Assembly: GCA_031291095.1 (NCBI GenBank)
Contig: JARLJR010000070.1
Span: 1 to 64,000, forward strand
Length of the DNA: 64,000 nt
DNA from: Legionella sp.
Lineage (GTDB): Bacteria > Pseudomonadota > Gammaproteobacteria > Legionellales > Legionellaceae
Reading direction: 5' to 3'
Shown here: positions 45,012-55,104 of the stretch, piece by piece
How positions within the stretch are numbered: position 1 is the stretch's first letter
Layout: each line of letters starts with the position of its first letter
The notes under the pieces: generated by a model
The model's input: only the letters and a program-made list of their open reading frames with translations
The model's database searches: none
Told to the model about the DNA's origin: nothing
Translations under genes and position numbers: made by a program

Positions 45012-48000
45012 TTATGCAATCTCTACTTCGGAATAAGTCTGTAATGTCGTCTGAGTCAAATCCAGCAATTCTCTTATCGCAACAAAAAACATCGTATAGT
45101 TCAACACTGAACTTGCTTTTAAGTCTGATAAAATAAAGTGCCAACGCTCAATCAATGCAGTATGAGCATCTCCCCAGGAGGTCAAACGTTCTTGTAAATC
45201 TGAACTAGCGCCATCGTAGTTGAGTAAACCATCCGTTAACTGTCGTTGTTGCCAATCCAAATCATCACGTAATGCTTCCCTAGATAAAGATTCCCAATGG
45301 TTATCCGTGGGATGCATAATGATTTGCTTTCTTATCCAAGCAAGATCCAAGAACTCCCCAATACCAAAGTAAACTTCAGCAACTTCCGATACTTTCATAT
45401 TGCGCTTACTTGCAATTTCAATGATATCAGTCGCAGAAAACAGTCCACGAGCTACTGTCAGTTCGTGCGCTAAACCAGCAGGAATACCTTCTTTAATTAA
45501 CTCTTGATGGTGTTCCTCGTATCGAGCTCTACGTTCTTCATTAAGAATGGAAGGAATAGACATTTTCAGTTCATTCATTCCTTGTGAATATAATTTCACA
45601 ACTTCAGTGATATCCATTGTTTTACGTTGCGTGCGCAAGAACCAACGGGTAATACGTCTTGAAAGCCGGACATAAAACATCATCATTTCAATTTGTCGTT
45701 TCGCATTGATCTGAGTACCAAGATCCTCAATCTGCTTCCAAATCGACTCTAAATTAAGTACTGTACGCGTAATCATATACGCTCTAACAATCGCCGAAAC
45801 AGGAGCACCAGTCTCATCTTGTAATCTGTAAACGTAGGTAAAGCCCATTTCGTTTACAATGATATTACTTAATTTAGTTGCAATAATTTCCCTCTTCAGC
45901 GGATGATCTTGCATTTGCTTGCTAAACCGTTCTTGCAGCTGTTTGGGGAACGAATTAATTAGGAACTGTTCCATGTAATTTTCTTCAGGAACCCCAGAAG
46001 CCAGTATTTGCTCTTTTAAAATTGACTTGCTATAGCACATCAACACAGCAATTCCTGGGCGTCCCAGACCTTGTCCCATTAACTTACGTTCTTGCAATGC
46101 TTTATCATCAGGTAAGAACTCGAGATTACGATCTATTTTTCCAGTTCGCTCTAATTCTTTAATGTAACGACCTTGTAATACTAACGCCTGCATTGCCTGT
46201 GAAGCAGATAAGCTAATCGCCCGAGTTTGCAAGAAGTTATCACGAAGTACTAATTTAGCTACATCATCAGTCATTTCACTAAGCAACTCGTTTCTTTGCT
46301 TAGGCGTCAAATCACCAACAGCGACAATACCATTGAGTAAGATCTTGATATTCACTTCTTTATCAGAACAATTTACACCACCTGAGTTATCAATGAAGTC
46401 AGTATAAACCAGACCACCACCTAGCGAGTATTCCATACGCGCTAATTGAGTTAAGCCCAAGTTTCCGCCTTCACCAATTACCTTGCAGCGCAATTGCTTC
46501 GCATTCACACGAGTCGCATCGTTAGCCCGATCTCCTACATTCAGATTGGATTCAGAACTTGCCTTCACATAAGTTCCGATACCACCACTCCAAAGTAGAT
46601 CAACCTTCGCTTTTAGAATCGTTTTAATTAAATCATTCGGCTCAATTTCAGCCTGTTTAATGCCGAAAACTTCCTGCATTTCTTTACTGACTGGAATTGA
46701 TTTGGCATTACGATTAAATACACCACCACCTTTGGAGATGAGTTTTTTATCATAATCGGTCCAATTAGAACGTGGTAAGTTAAACAGCCGCTCTCTTTCT
46801 TTAAAGCTAAGCTCTGCGTTGGGATCTGGGTCAACAAAAATATGAATATGGTTAAAGGCACCAACGAGTTTGATATGCTTCGACAACAGCATTCCATTAC
46901 CAAACACGTCTCCCGCCATATCACCAATACCTACAACGGTAAAATCGTTATTTTGAATGTCTATATCCAATTCATAGAAATGGCGTTTTACTGATTCCCA
47001 AGCACCTTTAGCTGTAATACCCATCTTTTTATGGTCATAACCAACAGAGCCACCTGATGCAAAGGCATCACCCAGCCAGAAACCATATTCTAAAGAAATT
47101 GCATTCGCTAAATCTGAGAATGTTGCAGTACCTTTGTCCGCAGCAACAACTAAGTATGGATCATCTTCATCATGGCACACAACATGATCAGGCTTAACAA
47201 CGCTATTATCAACATAGTTATCAGTAATATCTAACAGACCACGGATAAAGATTTGATAGCAAGCAATACCTTCAGACATGATGTCTTCACGGCTACCATT
47301 AACAGGTAAATTTTTAGGTACAAAACCACCTTTAGCACCAGAAGGTACAATAACTGAGTTCTTTACTTGCTGTGCCTTCATCAAACCAAGGATTTCGGTA
47401 CGGAAATCTTCTCGGCGGTCAGACCAGCGTAATCCTCCACGAGCCACTTTACCACAACGTAAATGCACCCCTTCAAGACGTGGGGAATAAACAAAGATTT
47501 CAAACATTGGGTAAGGTTTTGGCAAACCAGGTATTGTTTTGCTGTTTAATTTGATGGAAATGTAGTCTTTAGGCTTACCTTGCTTATCAACTTGATAGAA
47601 ATTAGTACGAAGAGTAGCTGCAATCGCATGAATGTATTGTCTGATAATCTTGTCTTCATCAAGGTTCGATACTGAATCTAAATCAACTAAAATTTCTTCA
47701 GACAATTCAGTAAAGCGGTGGTCGCGAAGAGCATTTTCTTCAGCCGGATTACAGCGTATCTCAAATAATTGAACCAGCTTTTTAGCAATGTTAACGTTAT
47801 TATTTAACGCCCTTTCCATATATTCCTGGCTAAAAGTGAAGCCCATTTGTTTAAAATACTTGGCATAAGTACGTAAAATAGCAACTTCACGCCAATCAAG
47901 GCCGGCAGCTAATACTAATTGGTTAAAGCCATCATTTTCTGCGTTACTAAACCATACTTTGGCAAAAGCATTCTGGAATAATTCTTTAATATCATCCAGT

Positions 48001-49892
48001 TCAATTACACCACCATCTTTATTGTATTGAATAGCAAAGTCATTAACCCAGGTTACTTTGCCATCATCAAATTTTAATGCGTAAGGACGCTCCGTAATGG
48101 CACGTAAGCCGAGATTTTCCAAAATAGGCAATACATCAGATAAAGGAATAGTTGCATCATGATGATAAACTTTTAATCTAAAGTTATTTTCTGACTCATC
48201 CAATGCACGATAGAAATTAATTCCTAAAGGATTTTCTGGGTTCAGCATTTCAATATGTTTAATATCATAAACTGCTGTTCTAGCAGTAAAGTTTTCACAA
48301 TATGCTGCTGGGAAAGAACCTCGATAACGCGCAAATAAACTATTTGCTTGTTCTTCGCCATAAGCTTCGTACAAATTATATTGTAGGTCATCGGTCCAAG
48401 AGCGTCCGGCCTCGATCAGTTTCATTTCAATTTCTTTAAAATCATAATCAGGGCAATTTTCAGGGTCAATTTTGATAATGAAATGAATTCGCGCAAGAAC
48501 TGACTCAGTAAACAAAGTAGTATAATTTGTTTCAACGGCATTAAAACTCGTGTCCAGAATCCGCTTCATCGCCAATCTTAATTCAGTATTAACGCGCTCT
48601 TTAGGCACATAAACCAAACAAGAAACAAAGCGACGGTAAACGTCCATACGTGCAAACAAGCGAATTCTCTTTCTGTCTTGCATGTAAAAGATACCCATTG
48701 CTATTTCTAACAGCTCTTCTTCAGTACCTTGAATTAAGTCATCGCGGGGCAATGTCTCGAGAATATTTAATAAGACTTTAGCAGCGTGGCTACGTGGCTT
48801 CAGTTGAGAATTTTCCATAATCACTGCTACCTTACGGCGCAAGAAAGGAATTTGAGTAGGATTCGTATGGTATGCAGCTGAAGTATAAAGACCGATGATT
48901 CGACGCTCGCCAATAACATTACCTTGAGCATCAAAACGTTTAATACCAATATAATCGGTATAAGCATCACGGTGAACACTCGCTAAAGTATTCGTTTTAG
49001 ACATAACTAAAATACGAGGTGATAAAGTAAATTCGCGTGCTTCAGGAGCCATTGCAGAGATGCTGCGCGTCATTGACTTAGTCACACTTTCTCGTAACAG
49101 GCCTAAACCAGTTTCAGGGATTGCTTGTAATAAGGTTTCACTACCTTTTTGTACTAATTCATAATCTCTTATACCTAAGAAGGTAAAATGATGATCTTCT
49201 ATCCACTGTAAGAAAGCCTTTGTTTCCGTTACTTCACCAGCATCAAGGACTGAGGAAACTTTATCTATTTCTACAACAGCTTCACGGACTTCAGATCGCA
49301 TTTTTTCCCAATCTTCAAACACAACTCGGTTATCTTCAAGGACATGCAAACAGCGGTCGTGTAATTCTTGGAGTACTTTAGGGTCAGTTTGACGATCAAT
49401 TTCTAGGAATATAGGAGCTTCATTGATTACGCCGTCCTCTTCACCTGCACTATCACGCGGTAAAATAGCGGAGATATGGTTATTTGGAGCACGCTTAACA
49501 CGAATCCCCCCCATATGAATGCTCAAATGAGACGCTAAACCCATTCGATGAATAACTAGGCGTATGGAATCAACTAGAAAAGGCATGTCATCACAAACAA
49601 CTTCTATTACTGTATGAGTCGTTTGCCAACCATGACGCTCAAAGTCTGGGTTATAAATGCGAATTTTGGTCTCATGAGGTTTGCGTTCACTAAGAAGCGA
49701 CCAAAAATTTGCTACAGCGCCATAAAGATCATCTAGTTCCCAGGCGCTCAGGTCTTCCATGGCGACAGTTCCATATAATTGCTTGGCAAATTCGGCACAA
49801 AATTCAGCTTGTTCACCTGTCATAGAATTCTTAATCCTATCGACAATAGCCTCTATTAATACCCCTTTACCCTCTTCAAATTTATATGACAT
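45012..49892 (-). CDS. gdh2: NAD-specific glutamate dehydrogenase, giant (180 kDa) type
   Basis: A 1626-residue enzyme of the large bacterial NAD-GDH family (GdhB of Pseudomonas), oxidising glutamate to 2-oxoglutarate and ammonia for catabolism. ACT-like regulatory domains make up the N-terminal half. The catalytic core has VARGGLRWSDRREDFRTEI and SVIVPSGAKGGFV with the catalytic Lys, then the dinucleotide fold VVGIGDMAGDVFGNGML, and VIGEGGNLGLTQLAR. The length matches the family. The start is preceded by GGGGTAAGC. It fits an organism that lives on amino acids. Confidence 0.96.
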   Translation of the reverse strand: MSYKFEEGKGVLIEAIVDRIKNSMTGEQAEFCAEFAKQLYGTVAMEDLSAWELDDLYGAVANFWSLLSERKPHETKIRIYNPDFERHGWQTTHTVIEVVCDDMPFLVDSIRLVIHRMGLASHLSIHMGGIRVKRAPNNHISAILPRDSAGEEDGVINEAPIFLEIDRQTDPKVLQELHDRCLHVLEDNRVVFEDWEKMRSEVREAVVEIDKVSSVLDAGEVTETKAFLQWIEDHHFTFLGIRDYELVQKGSETLLQAIPETGLGLLRESVTKSMTRSISAMAPEAREFTLSPRILVMSKTNTLASVHRDAYTDYIGIKRFDAQGNVIGERRIIGLYTSAAYHTNPTQIPFLRRKVAVIMENSQLKPRSHAAKVLLNILETLPRDDLIQGTEEELLEIAMGIFYMQDRKRIRLFARMDVYRRFVSCLVYVPKERVNTELRLAMKRILDTSFNAVETNYTTLFTESVLARIHFIIKIDPENCPDYDFKEIEMKLIEAGRSWTDDLQYNLYEAYGEEQANSLFARYRGSFPAAYCENFTARTAVYDIKHIEMLNPENPLGINFYRALDESENNFRLKVYHHDATIPLSDVLPILENLGLRAITERPYALKFDDGKVTWVNDFAIQYNKDGGVIELDDIKELFQNAFAKVWFSNAENDGFNQLVLAAGLDWREVAILRTYAKYFKQMGFTFSQEYMERALNNNVNIAKKLVQLFEIRCNPAEENALRDHRFTELSEEILVDLDSVSNLDEDKIIRQYIHAIAATLRTNFYQVDKQGKPKDYISIKLNSKTIPGLPKPYPMFEIFVYSPRLEGVHLRCGKVARGGLRWSDRREDFRTEILGLMKAQQVKNSVIVPSGAKGGFVPKNLPVNGSREDIMSEGIACYQIFIRGLLDITDNYVDNSVVKPDHVVCHDEDDPYLVVAADKGTATFSDLANAISLEYGFWLGDAFASGGSVGYDHKKMGITAKGAWESVKRHFYELDIDIQNNDFTVVGIGDMAGDVFGNGMLLSKHIKLVGAFNHIHIFVDPDPNAELSFKERERLFNLPRSNWTDYDKKLISKGGGVFNRNAKSIPVSKEMQEVFGIKQAEIEPNDLIKTILKAKVDLLWSGGIGTYVKASSESNLNVGDRANDATRVNAKQLRCKVIGEGGNLGLTQLARMEYSLGGGLVYTDFIDNSGGVNCSDKEVNIKILLNGIVAVGDLTPKQRNELLSEMTDDVAKLVLRDNFLQTRAISLSASQAMQALVLQGRYIKELERTGKIDRNLEFLPDDKALQERKLMGQGLGRPGIAVLMCYSKSILKEQILASGVPEENYMEQFLINSFPKQLQERFSKQMQDHPLKREIIATKLSNIIVNEMGFTYVYRLQDETGAPVSAIVRAYMITRTVLNLESIWKQIEDLGTQINAKRQIEMMMFYVRLSRRITRWFLRTQRKTMDITEVVKLYSQGMNELKMSIPSILNEERRARYEEHHQELIKEGIPAGLAHELTVARGLFSATDIIEIASKRNMKVSEVAEVYFGIGEFLDLAWIRKQIIMHPTDNHWESLSREALRDDLDWQQRQLTDGLLNYDGASSDLQERLTSWGDAHTALIERWHFILSDLKASSVLNYTMFFVAIRELLDLTQTTLQTYSEVEIA

Positions 49893-49966
49893 TGCTTACC
49901 CCGTCAGTTTTGCCTTTTAGAGACGATGTAATCGCCCCTAGTTTACAGCAACTATTATTTTAATTA

Positions 49967-51343
49967 TTACGAATCACTAATTCCTACGGTTTTGGTATTC
50001 ACAAATTCTAAGATGCCCTCTTTCGACAATTCGCGCCCATAACCTGAATGTTTTATTCCACCAAAAGGCAATCGTGGATCTGAGGCAACCATTGCATTGA
50101 CAAAACAGACACCTGCATCTATTTCATGCGTAGCAATACGCTCACCTTTCTCCAAATCACGCGTAAACACTGCAGCGCCTAAACCATATTGGCTTTGATT
50201 TGCATAGGCTATTGCTTCCTGTTCGCTATCTGTTGCAATAACAGAAATAATGGGCCCAAATAACTCTTCATCAAAAGCCGGCATACCTGGCGTTACATTT
50301 GTAAGTAACGTTGGCGGATAATAAAATCCTTGACCTTCGGGAATTATACCACCACACAATAATTTAGCACCCTGTTTAAGCGATTTTTCTACTTGTTTAT
50401 GTACTGTATCACGCAAGTCAGCACGTGCAAGAGGCCCAAGCTTGGTTTCAGCGTCTAAAGGGTCCCCCATTTTAAATAATTTGATTTGCTGAATAATCTT
50501 TTCTGTGAGTTCTTTTGCAATTGAGCTTAAAACAATAATGCGCTTAGCAGCAATACAAACCTGGCCCGAATTATTAAGTCGGGAATTCACAATGCAACGC
50601 GCTGCTAAATCTAAATCAGCATCTTCGAGTACCACATAGGGGTCACTTCCCCCCAGTTCTAATACCGCTTTCTTTAAAAATGCCCCCGCTTGTGAAGCAA
50701 CAGCCATGCCTGCACGCTCGCTTCCAGTAAGTGTAACAGCCACAACCTTGGGATGGGCAATAATCTGCGCAGCTACCTCATTATCAACAATAACGTGCTG
50801 AAATAAATGTTCAGGAAACCCGGCGTCTTTAAATAACTGCTCTATTTTATTCCCTGTTCCAGATGAAATGGGAGCATGTTTTAAAATAGCTGCATTTCCA
50901 GCCATAATTGTCGGTGCTGCAAATCGGAATACCTGCCAAAATGGAAAATTCCAAGGCATAATCGCCAAAACAACGCCCAGAGGCAGATGGCAGACTTTGT
51001 TTTTTTTCATTTCTGTTTGAATTATTCGCGGAGCCAAGTAGGTTTCTGCATGCTCTGCATAATGCTCACATACCCAAGCACACTTATCAATTTCTGCTTG
51101 GCCAGCAATAATTGGTTTGCCCATTTCTGTTGCCATCAAAACCGCCAACGCATCTTTTTGCTCTTTAAGCAATTGCGCAAGTTTCAACATTAATTTCTTT
51201 CGCTCAGCAAAAGTGGTTAACTTCCATTTACGAAAAGCATAGTCTCCAGCGGTAATTCGCTCATGGCTCATCGATTTATCTAAACAGTCATAAGTTTGAA
51301 TCACTTTTCCAGTTGCCGGATTTATAGTTTGAATTTTCATCAA
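49967..51343 (-). CDS. NAD(P)-dependent succinate-semialdehyde dehydrogenase
   Basis: A 458-residue aldehyde dehydrogenase closest to the Sad/GabD-1 group (IQTINPATGKVIQTYD at the N-terminus). The active-site Glu is in LELGGSDPYVVL and the nucleophilic Cys in NNSGQVCIAAKR. NAD binding includes MPWNFPFWQVFR and TGSERAG. Likely converts succinate semialdehyde to succinate. It lies 74 nt upstream of, and on the same strand as, the glutamate dehydrogenase gene, so the pair may belong to one glutamate/GABA route to the TCA cycle. Confidence 0.9.
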   Translation of the reverse strand: MMKIQTINPATGKVIQTYDCLDKSMSHERITAGDYAFRKWKLTTFAERKKLMLKLAQLLKEQKDALAVLMATEMGKPIIAGQAEIDKCAWVCEHYAEHAETYLAPRIIQTEMKKNKVCHLPLGVVLAIMPWNFPFWQVFRFAAPTIMAGNAAILKHAPISSGTGNKIEQLFKDAGFPEHLFQHVIVDNEVAAQIIAHPKVVAVTLTGSERAGMAVASQAGAFLKKAVLELGGSDPYVVLEDADLDLAARCIVNSRLNNSGQVCIAAKRIIVLSSIAKELTEKIIQQIKLFKMGDPLDAETKLGPLARADLRDTVHKQVEKSLKQGAKLLCGGIIPEGQGFYYPPTLLTNVTPGMPAFDEELFGPIISVIATDSEQEAIAYANQSQYGLGAAVFTRDLEKGERIATHEIDAGVCFVNAMVASDPRLPFGGIKHSGYGRELSKEGILEFVNTKTVGISDS

Positions 51344-51559
51344 ATCACCCTATGAAATTTTATATTTCGTTAAAGTTAACAACTTTTCTTGCGCACTACT
51401 TTTGATTATTGATACTATTTTTGTATTCTATGAATGTTATACAAAAAACAACAGTAATAAATCATGATGTTAATAGTGTGCCGGTTTATACTTCGGCCAT
51501 GAATAGTGGAACAGAAACAACTCTACTTAAATTAACATTCATTAACACTAGGATAATTA

Positions 51560-52324
51560 ATGAGCTTAAGCAAACCACAGTTCCCACCAATGCAATATCT
51601 AGCAGCATGGTCGGTTCATCTATTTACGGCAAGTGCTGCTTGCATTGGCGTTTTCACTCTAGAAAAAATATATCACCACCAATACATTTTTGCATTATGG
51701 CTCATGGCAATTACGGTATTCATTGATGCAGTCGATGGAAGTCTTGCGCGTCAGGTTAATATAAAAAATGTATTACCCAAAATTGATGGTGCCTTACTGG
51801 ATAATATTGTTGATTACGTAAACTATGTAATCACACCCTGCTTTTTCTTGTTAGTTAAGCCAGATATGCTGCCACAAGATTACTCCATACTGATTATCGC
51901 AGCGGTTACGATCACTTCATCTTATCAATTTTGTCAAGCGGATGCCAAAACTCCGGACCACTTCTTTAAAGGATTCCCCTGTTATTGGAATATTACAATT
52001 TTCTATATGATTCTTTTTAATACTTCAGCCATGGCCAACGCCCTCATCTTAACCATACTTTCAATCCTTATTTTTGTGCCTGTAAAATATGTTTATCCTT
52101 CCCGATTGGATTATTTAACTGATTCTAGGGTATTAAAAATGTTGATGCATTGTTGCTCGATTATTTATGGAATCAGTTCCATTTGCTTACTGATTAACTA
52201 CCCAAACACCAATAATGTTTGGCTTACTTTATCCATGGCTTATGTTGCTATGTACTTGTATTTAAGTTTTTATCGCACCTATTACCCAATGATAAAAGCA
52301 AAAATTGCGGCAAGTAAGGATTAA
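51560..52324 (+). CDS. pcs: Phosphatidylcholine synthase (CDP-diacylglycerol-choline phosphatidyltransferase)
   Basis: A 254-residue integral membrane CDP-alcohol phosphatidyltransferase. The motif D-G-x2-A-R-x8-x3-D-x3-D is seen in VDGSLARQVN...KIDGALLDNIVD. WSVHLFTASAACIG near the N-terminus and HFFKGFPCYWN are typical of bacterial Pcs as opposed to PgsA or PssA. Pcs makes phosphatidylcholine directly from choline taken from the host and is known in Legionella, where PC affects virulence. It is divergent from the aldehyde dehydrogenase gene, with a 216-nt gap. Confidence 0.9.
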   Translation: MSLSKPQFPPMQYLAAWSVHLFTASAACIGVFTLEKIYHHQYIFALWLMAITVFIDAVDGSLARQVNIKNVLPKIDGALLDNIVDYVNYVITPCFFLLVKPDMLPQDYSILIIAAVTITSSYQFCQADAKTPDHFFKGFPCYWNITIFYMILFNTSAMANALILTILSILIFVPVKYVYPSRLDYLTDSRVLKMLMHCCSIIYGISSICLLINYPNTNNVWLTLSMAYVAMYLYLSFYRTYYPMIKAKIAASKD

Positions 52325-52447
52325 GTTAAGCAGGCATAGCCTGATTGCACAAACATTTGATCTATCTTGGACATATTTTTTATTTTCCAATAGACTTTGA
52401 TTTTTTTATGATTAAAATAGCACCCAAATTTGCTTATAGAGGTAATT

Positions 52448-52936
52448 ATGTCACGGTTCAGCTGTATTAGTACGTCCATTCTTTTTTCTAGTCTTTTAAT
52501 GAGCAGCGCTCATGCTGTAGGCTCATTTCCTAGAGGATGTGAGGTTAGTGGTTTTGGTTATAATCAAAACTTTTTGGTATTAAATGAGACTGGAAAACAG
52601 ACTTATTATTTAATCCAAAACCATTCAAATACATCAATTGAAATGGAACATCAAGCTTCTGATGAAGCATTTATGAGTCCCCCATTGCATGCAACTTTTG
52701 ATCCAATGAGCTGGGGAGCTTTTGCATCAGATGTTAAAAATTTAAACTTTAAGTGTTATAAGCACGAAGGTGAAACATCGGTACTTGTTGACTGCCATAC
52801 TGTTTTAGATGTATGCCAATACCCGCGCGTACGTTTTGCGTTGAGCAATATGGGTAATTACTGGGTTGCATTCAATAAATCTCAAAATGCAATCATCCAA
52901 GAATCAGTTAATAAAGGTATTTATCTCAAATGGTGA
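52448..52936 (+). CDS. Secreted protein of unknown function
   Basis: A 162-residue precursor starting at ATG 52448 with GAGGT 5-10 nt upstream; the TTG six codons before is unlikely. It has a signal peptide of about 23 residues (ending SSAHA), then a small domain with four Cys (CEVSGFGYN; FKCYKHEG; VDCHTVLDVCQY) suggesting disulphides. It is followed by a membrane protein gene 3 nt later, so the two are co-transcribed. No known family is recognised; the gene is probably restricted to the lineage. Confidence 0.75.
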   Translation: MSRFSCISTSILFSSLLMSSAHAVGSFPRGCEVSGFGYNQNFLVLNETGKQTYYLIQNHSNTSIEMEHQASDEAFMSPPLHATFDPMSWGAFASDVKNLNFKCYKHEGETSVLVDCHTVLDVCQYPRVRFALSNMGNYWVAFNKSQNAIIQESVNKGIYLKW

Positions 52937-52939
52937 TCC

Positions 52940-53440
52940 ATGACTAATATTTATGAAAATAAATATTTGTTCCTAGGCATTATCGGGGCGCTTATCGTTC
53001 TTTATGGAACAACACAGTGGCCCCCTCAGCCCTATTATATAATTGGGGCCATCGCCCTGCTTGGCACGGCGATTCACTATAAACTTTTTTATTACGTTGC
53101 ACTGGAGCTTATTCTTATTGCAGGGCATTTAGCCATTGTATTCGGCAGTGGACGATATACCCAGCTTGCTCTACCAATTCTATTATGTGTGCAACTTTTA
53201 ATTTTCTATTTATTTTTGGCTAAAGAAAGTAGTATCTTTTTACTATTTGGTATTTGCGGCATTGCTCTGCTTTCAGTAGGATTTGCCTATGACCAGCAAT
53301 GGATATTTGGTACTGGAAGTAGTTTTATTGCAATCTACTCCTATTATAGTGGTTACAGAGGGCGTCGCCCAGCCTATATTTGGGCTGTATTAAATAGCAT
53401 TTTTGCCCTCTTGTCCGTTTATAAAATATATTTTTTATAG
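52940..53440 (+). CDS. Small polytopic membrane protein, unknown
   Basis: A 166-residue protein with about six short hydrophobic helices and almost no soluble part (for example YLFLGIIGALIVLYGT and LELILIAGHLAIVFGS). It has no recognised transport motif. The gene is 3 nt downstream of the secreted protein gene and forms a two-gene unit with it. Confidence 0.72.
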   Translation: MTNIYENKYLFLGIIGALIVLYGTTQWPPQPYYIIGAIALLGTAIHYKLFYYVALELILIAGHLAIVFGSGRYTQLALPILLCVQLLIFYLFLAKESSIFLLFGICGIALLSVGFAYDQQWIFGTGSSFIAIYSYYSGYRGRRPAYIWAVLNSIFALLSVYKIYFL

Positions 53441-53555
53441 TCCTTAGCCCCAACAATGCATCCTACGCTTAACTTGAAAAAAAACACAATATGAGTTATT
53501 GTTGAACTTAATTTATTTTAAATGCCCACATGTAAAGTGATTTTGAGGTGTGCAC

Positions 53556-54992
53556 GTGTTTGACAGAAGTATTAGGAACTTAAGAATTAATTTGGACGAG
53601 CAAGCCCAAATTAATTTGATAAAACAAGCTAGATGCGTACTCAGTAAATGGTTAGGTAGCCAAAATTTCGAATTAGATACAACACTCGCTGCATTTATCT
53701 ATATTAAATTTGCGCAGACACCACTCGATGAGTTGGTAGCTTATACTAATGTGCTTAATGATGCAGGCATCAAAGCCACTCTTAGATTCAGCAAACAAAT
53801 ACACCTTATCGATGCTGATTTACACTTACTAGCCAGCCATCATCCAGAATTCTGGGATGGGACTGATGTTAAAATGGCTGAGTTCTGGATTAAACAAAAT
53901 CCTAACTGGATTTATGATAAAGATAAAAACGGACAAACCCCCTTATCTAAAGCAATAGTCCGCAGTTCGTGCGACGCAGTCCTATTTCTGCTTAATAATA
54001 ATGCGTTAGTTACCGAATCAGTGCTTAAAACAGCCCTAAGTATTTATACCTGTACTGCTCATAAGCATGCTCGTGCTGTTTTAAGTATATTAAAACAGCA
54101 CATTGTTTGTAATGATATGCAGACTCAAATAAACGAGTTAGAGGAAAATGAAAAGAATCATTTATTAAATGTTGCTAAGCATTTTGTAAGAAAAGCAAGG
54201 GCGTTGATCCCCTTCTCGGCCAATCTTCCGGGAGGTAATCCTTATAAAAAAATAATATTATTACACCTTGCCCGTTGCCGTAGCACCTCCTTCACGAAAC
54301 AACTTGCGGCATTAAATCTTGATCCCAATATTGATACCCCTACTGATCAATCCTTTAGGGTTGAACAACCCAATGGGGAAAAGGCGGTCTATACCTTACA
54401 AAGTCTCATGCATGAACTTCTCGGACAACTGATTCCTCGCGATAAAAAAATCTACCATAAAGATGGTAAACCCATATCGAAAATGGAACTCATTGAAAAC
54501 TTGGCCAAAAATGCCGTTAAACATGGTGTTGGTAATTGTATGGAATACATTGTTTTGGTTTGTATGTTTCTTGCAGAATATCAAACGCCAACCCCCATAA
54601 GGTACGAAGCCCTGGGTATGATGGGAAGGGATAAAGGGGATCATAGCTTTATTGTTCTTAATCGACTAGCAAAATCAGATCCCGCCGATCTCAAAACCTG
54701 GGGCAAACAGGCAACAATCTGCGATCCCTGGTTTAATGAGGCAGTAAATGTCCATGAGCAACTGCAATTAGAACCTGAGAAGCAGGCAGCAGTCATTAAA
54801 CGCTGTTTAGAGTACCAAGAGCATATTATAACTATATTAAGTGCTCAGGATACAGGACTGGGACATTCTAAACGTTGGAACGCTAAATATGGCGATTATC
54901 CGCAAAAGCTGTTTTCTTGTAGAGAACCTTATAGAAAGGAAGAAAGCTTACCAGATCCAAATTCTGAGTTGCATTCATCTAAAGGGGGGTAA
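53556..54992 (+). CDS. Effector-like protein with ankyrin-like repeat and putative Cys-His-Asp hydrolase domain
   Basis: About 478 residues, starting at GTG 53556, which has GAGG about 7 nt upstream; the GTG two codons earlier is too close to it. A single ankyrin-like unit (DKNGQTPLSKAIVRSSCDAVLFLLNNNA, from about 122) is followed by a C-terminal domain in which GVGNCMEY (Cys328), GDHSFIVLN (His363) and TICDPWFNE (Asp390) give the order and spacing of a papain-like or transglutaminase-like catalytic triad. This GNCxE...DHxxV...CDPW pattern is seen in other bacterial effectors of protease or acyltransferase type. The tail is charged (YRKEESLPDPNSE), as in Dot/Icm substrates. No signal peptide or membrane helix is seen. 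The activity is inferred. Confidence 0.7.
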   Translation: MFDRSIRNLRINLDEQAQINLIKQARCVLSKWLGSQNFELDTTLAAFIYIKFAQTPLDELVAYTNVLNDAGIKATLRFSKQIHLIDADLHLLASHHPEFWDGTDVKMAEFWIKQNPNWIYDKDKNGQTPLSKAIVRSSCDAVLFLLNNNALVTESVLKTALSIYTCTAHKHARAVLSILKQHIVCNDMQTQINELEENEKNHLLNVAKHFVRKARALIPFSANLPGGNPYKKIILLHLARCRSTSFTKQLAALNLDPNIDTPTDQSFRVEQPNGEKAVYTLQSLMHELLGQLIPRDKKIYHKDGKPISKMELIENLAKNAVKHGVGNCMEYIVLVCMFLAEYQTPTPIRYEALGMMGRDKGDHSFIVLNRLAKSDPADLKTWGKQATICDPWFNEAVNVHEQLQLEPEKQAAVIKRCLEYQEHIITILSAQDTGLGHSKRWNAKYGDYPQKLFSCREPYRKEESLPDPNSELHSSKGG

Positions 54993-55066
54993 TGGGTCTA
55001 CGAGATTTTAATACATAAACTTAGACTAATGCTGCAGGACTCAACAATGAGGGTTGTATAAAGCTG

Positions 55067-55096
55067 CGTTTGCTGGGCCTTACAGCCCAGCAAACG
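55067..55096. repeat. Perfect 12-bp hairpin CGTTTGCTGGGC...GCCCAGCAAACG
   Basis: A six-nt loop and no T run. It lies between the convergent effector-like gene and rplI, 8 nt from the rplI stop. It is a member of the GCTGGGCT family and may act as a transcription stop or mRNA 3'-end shield for both. Confidence 0.7.
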
Positions 55097-55104
55097 AAAT
55101 CAAC

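Noticed and set aside
47278-47554. Antisense frames in the glutamate dehydrogenase gene
   Set aside because: They lie over conserved catalytic codons of the large enzyme and have no supporting context.
51409-51726. 105-residue frame overlapping the start of pcs
   Set aside because: It overlaps the well-supported Pcs coding region in another frame and has no recognisable domain.
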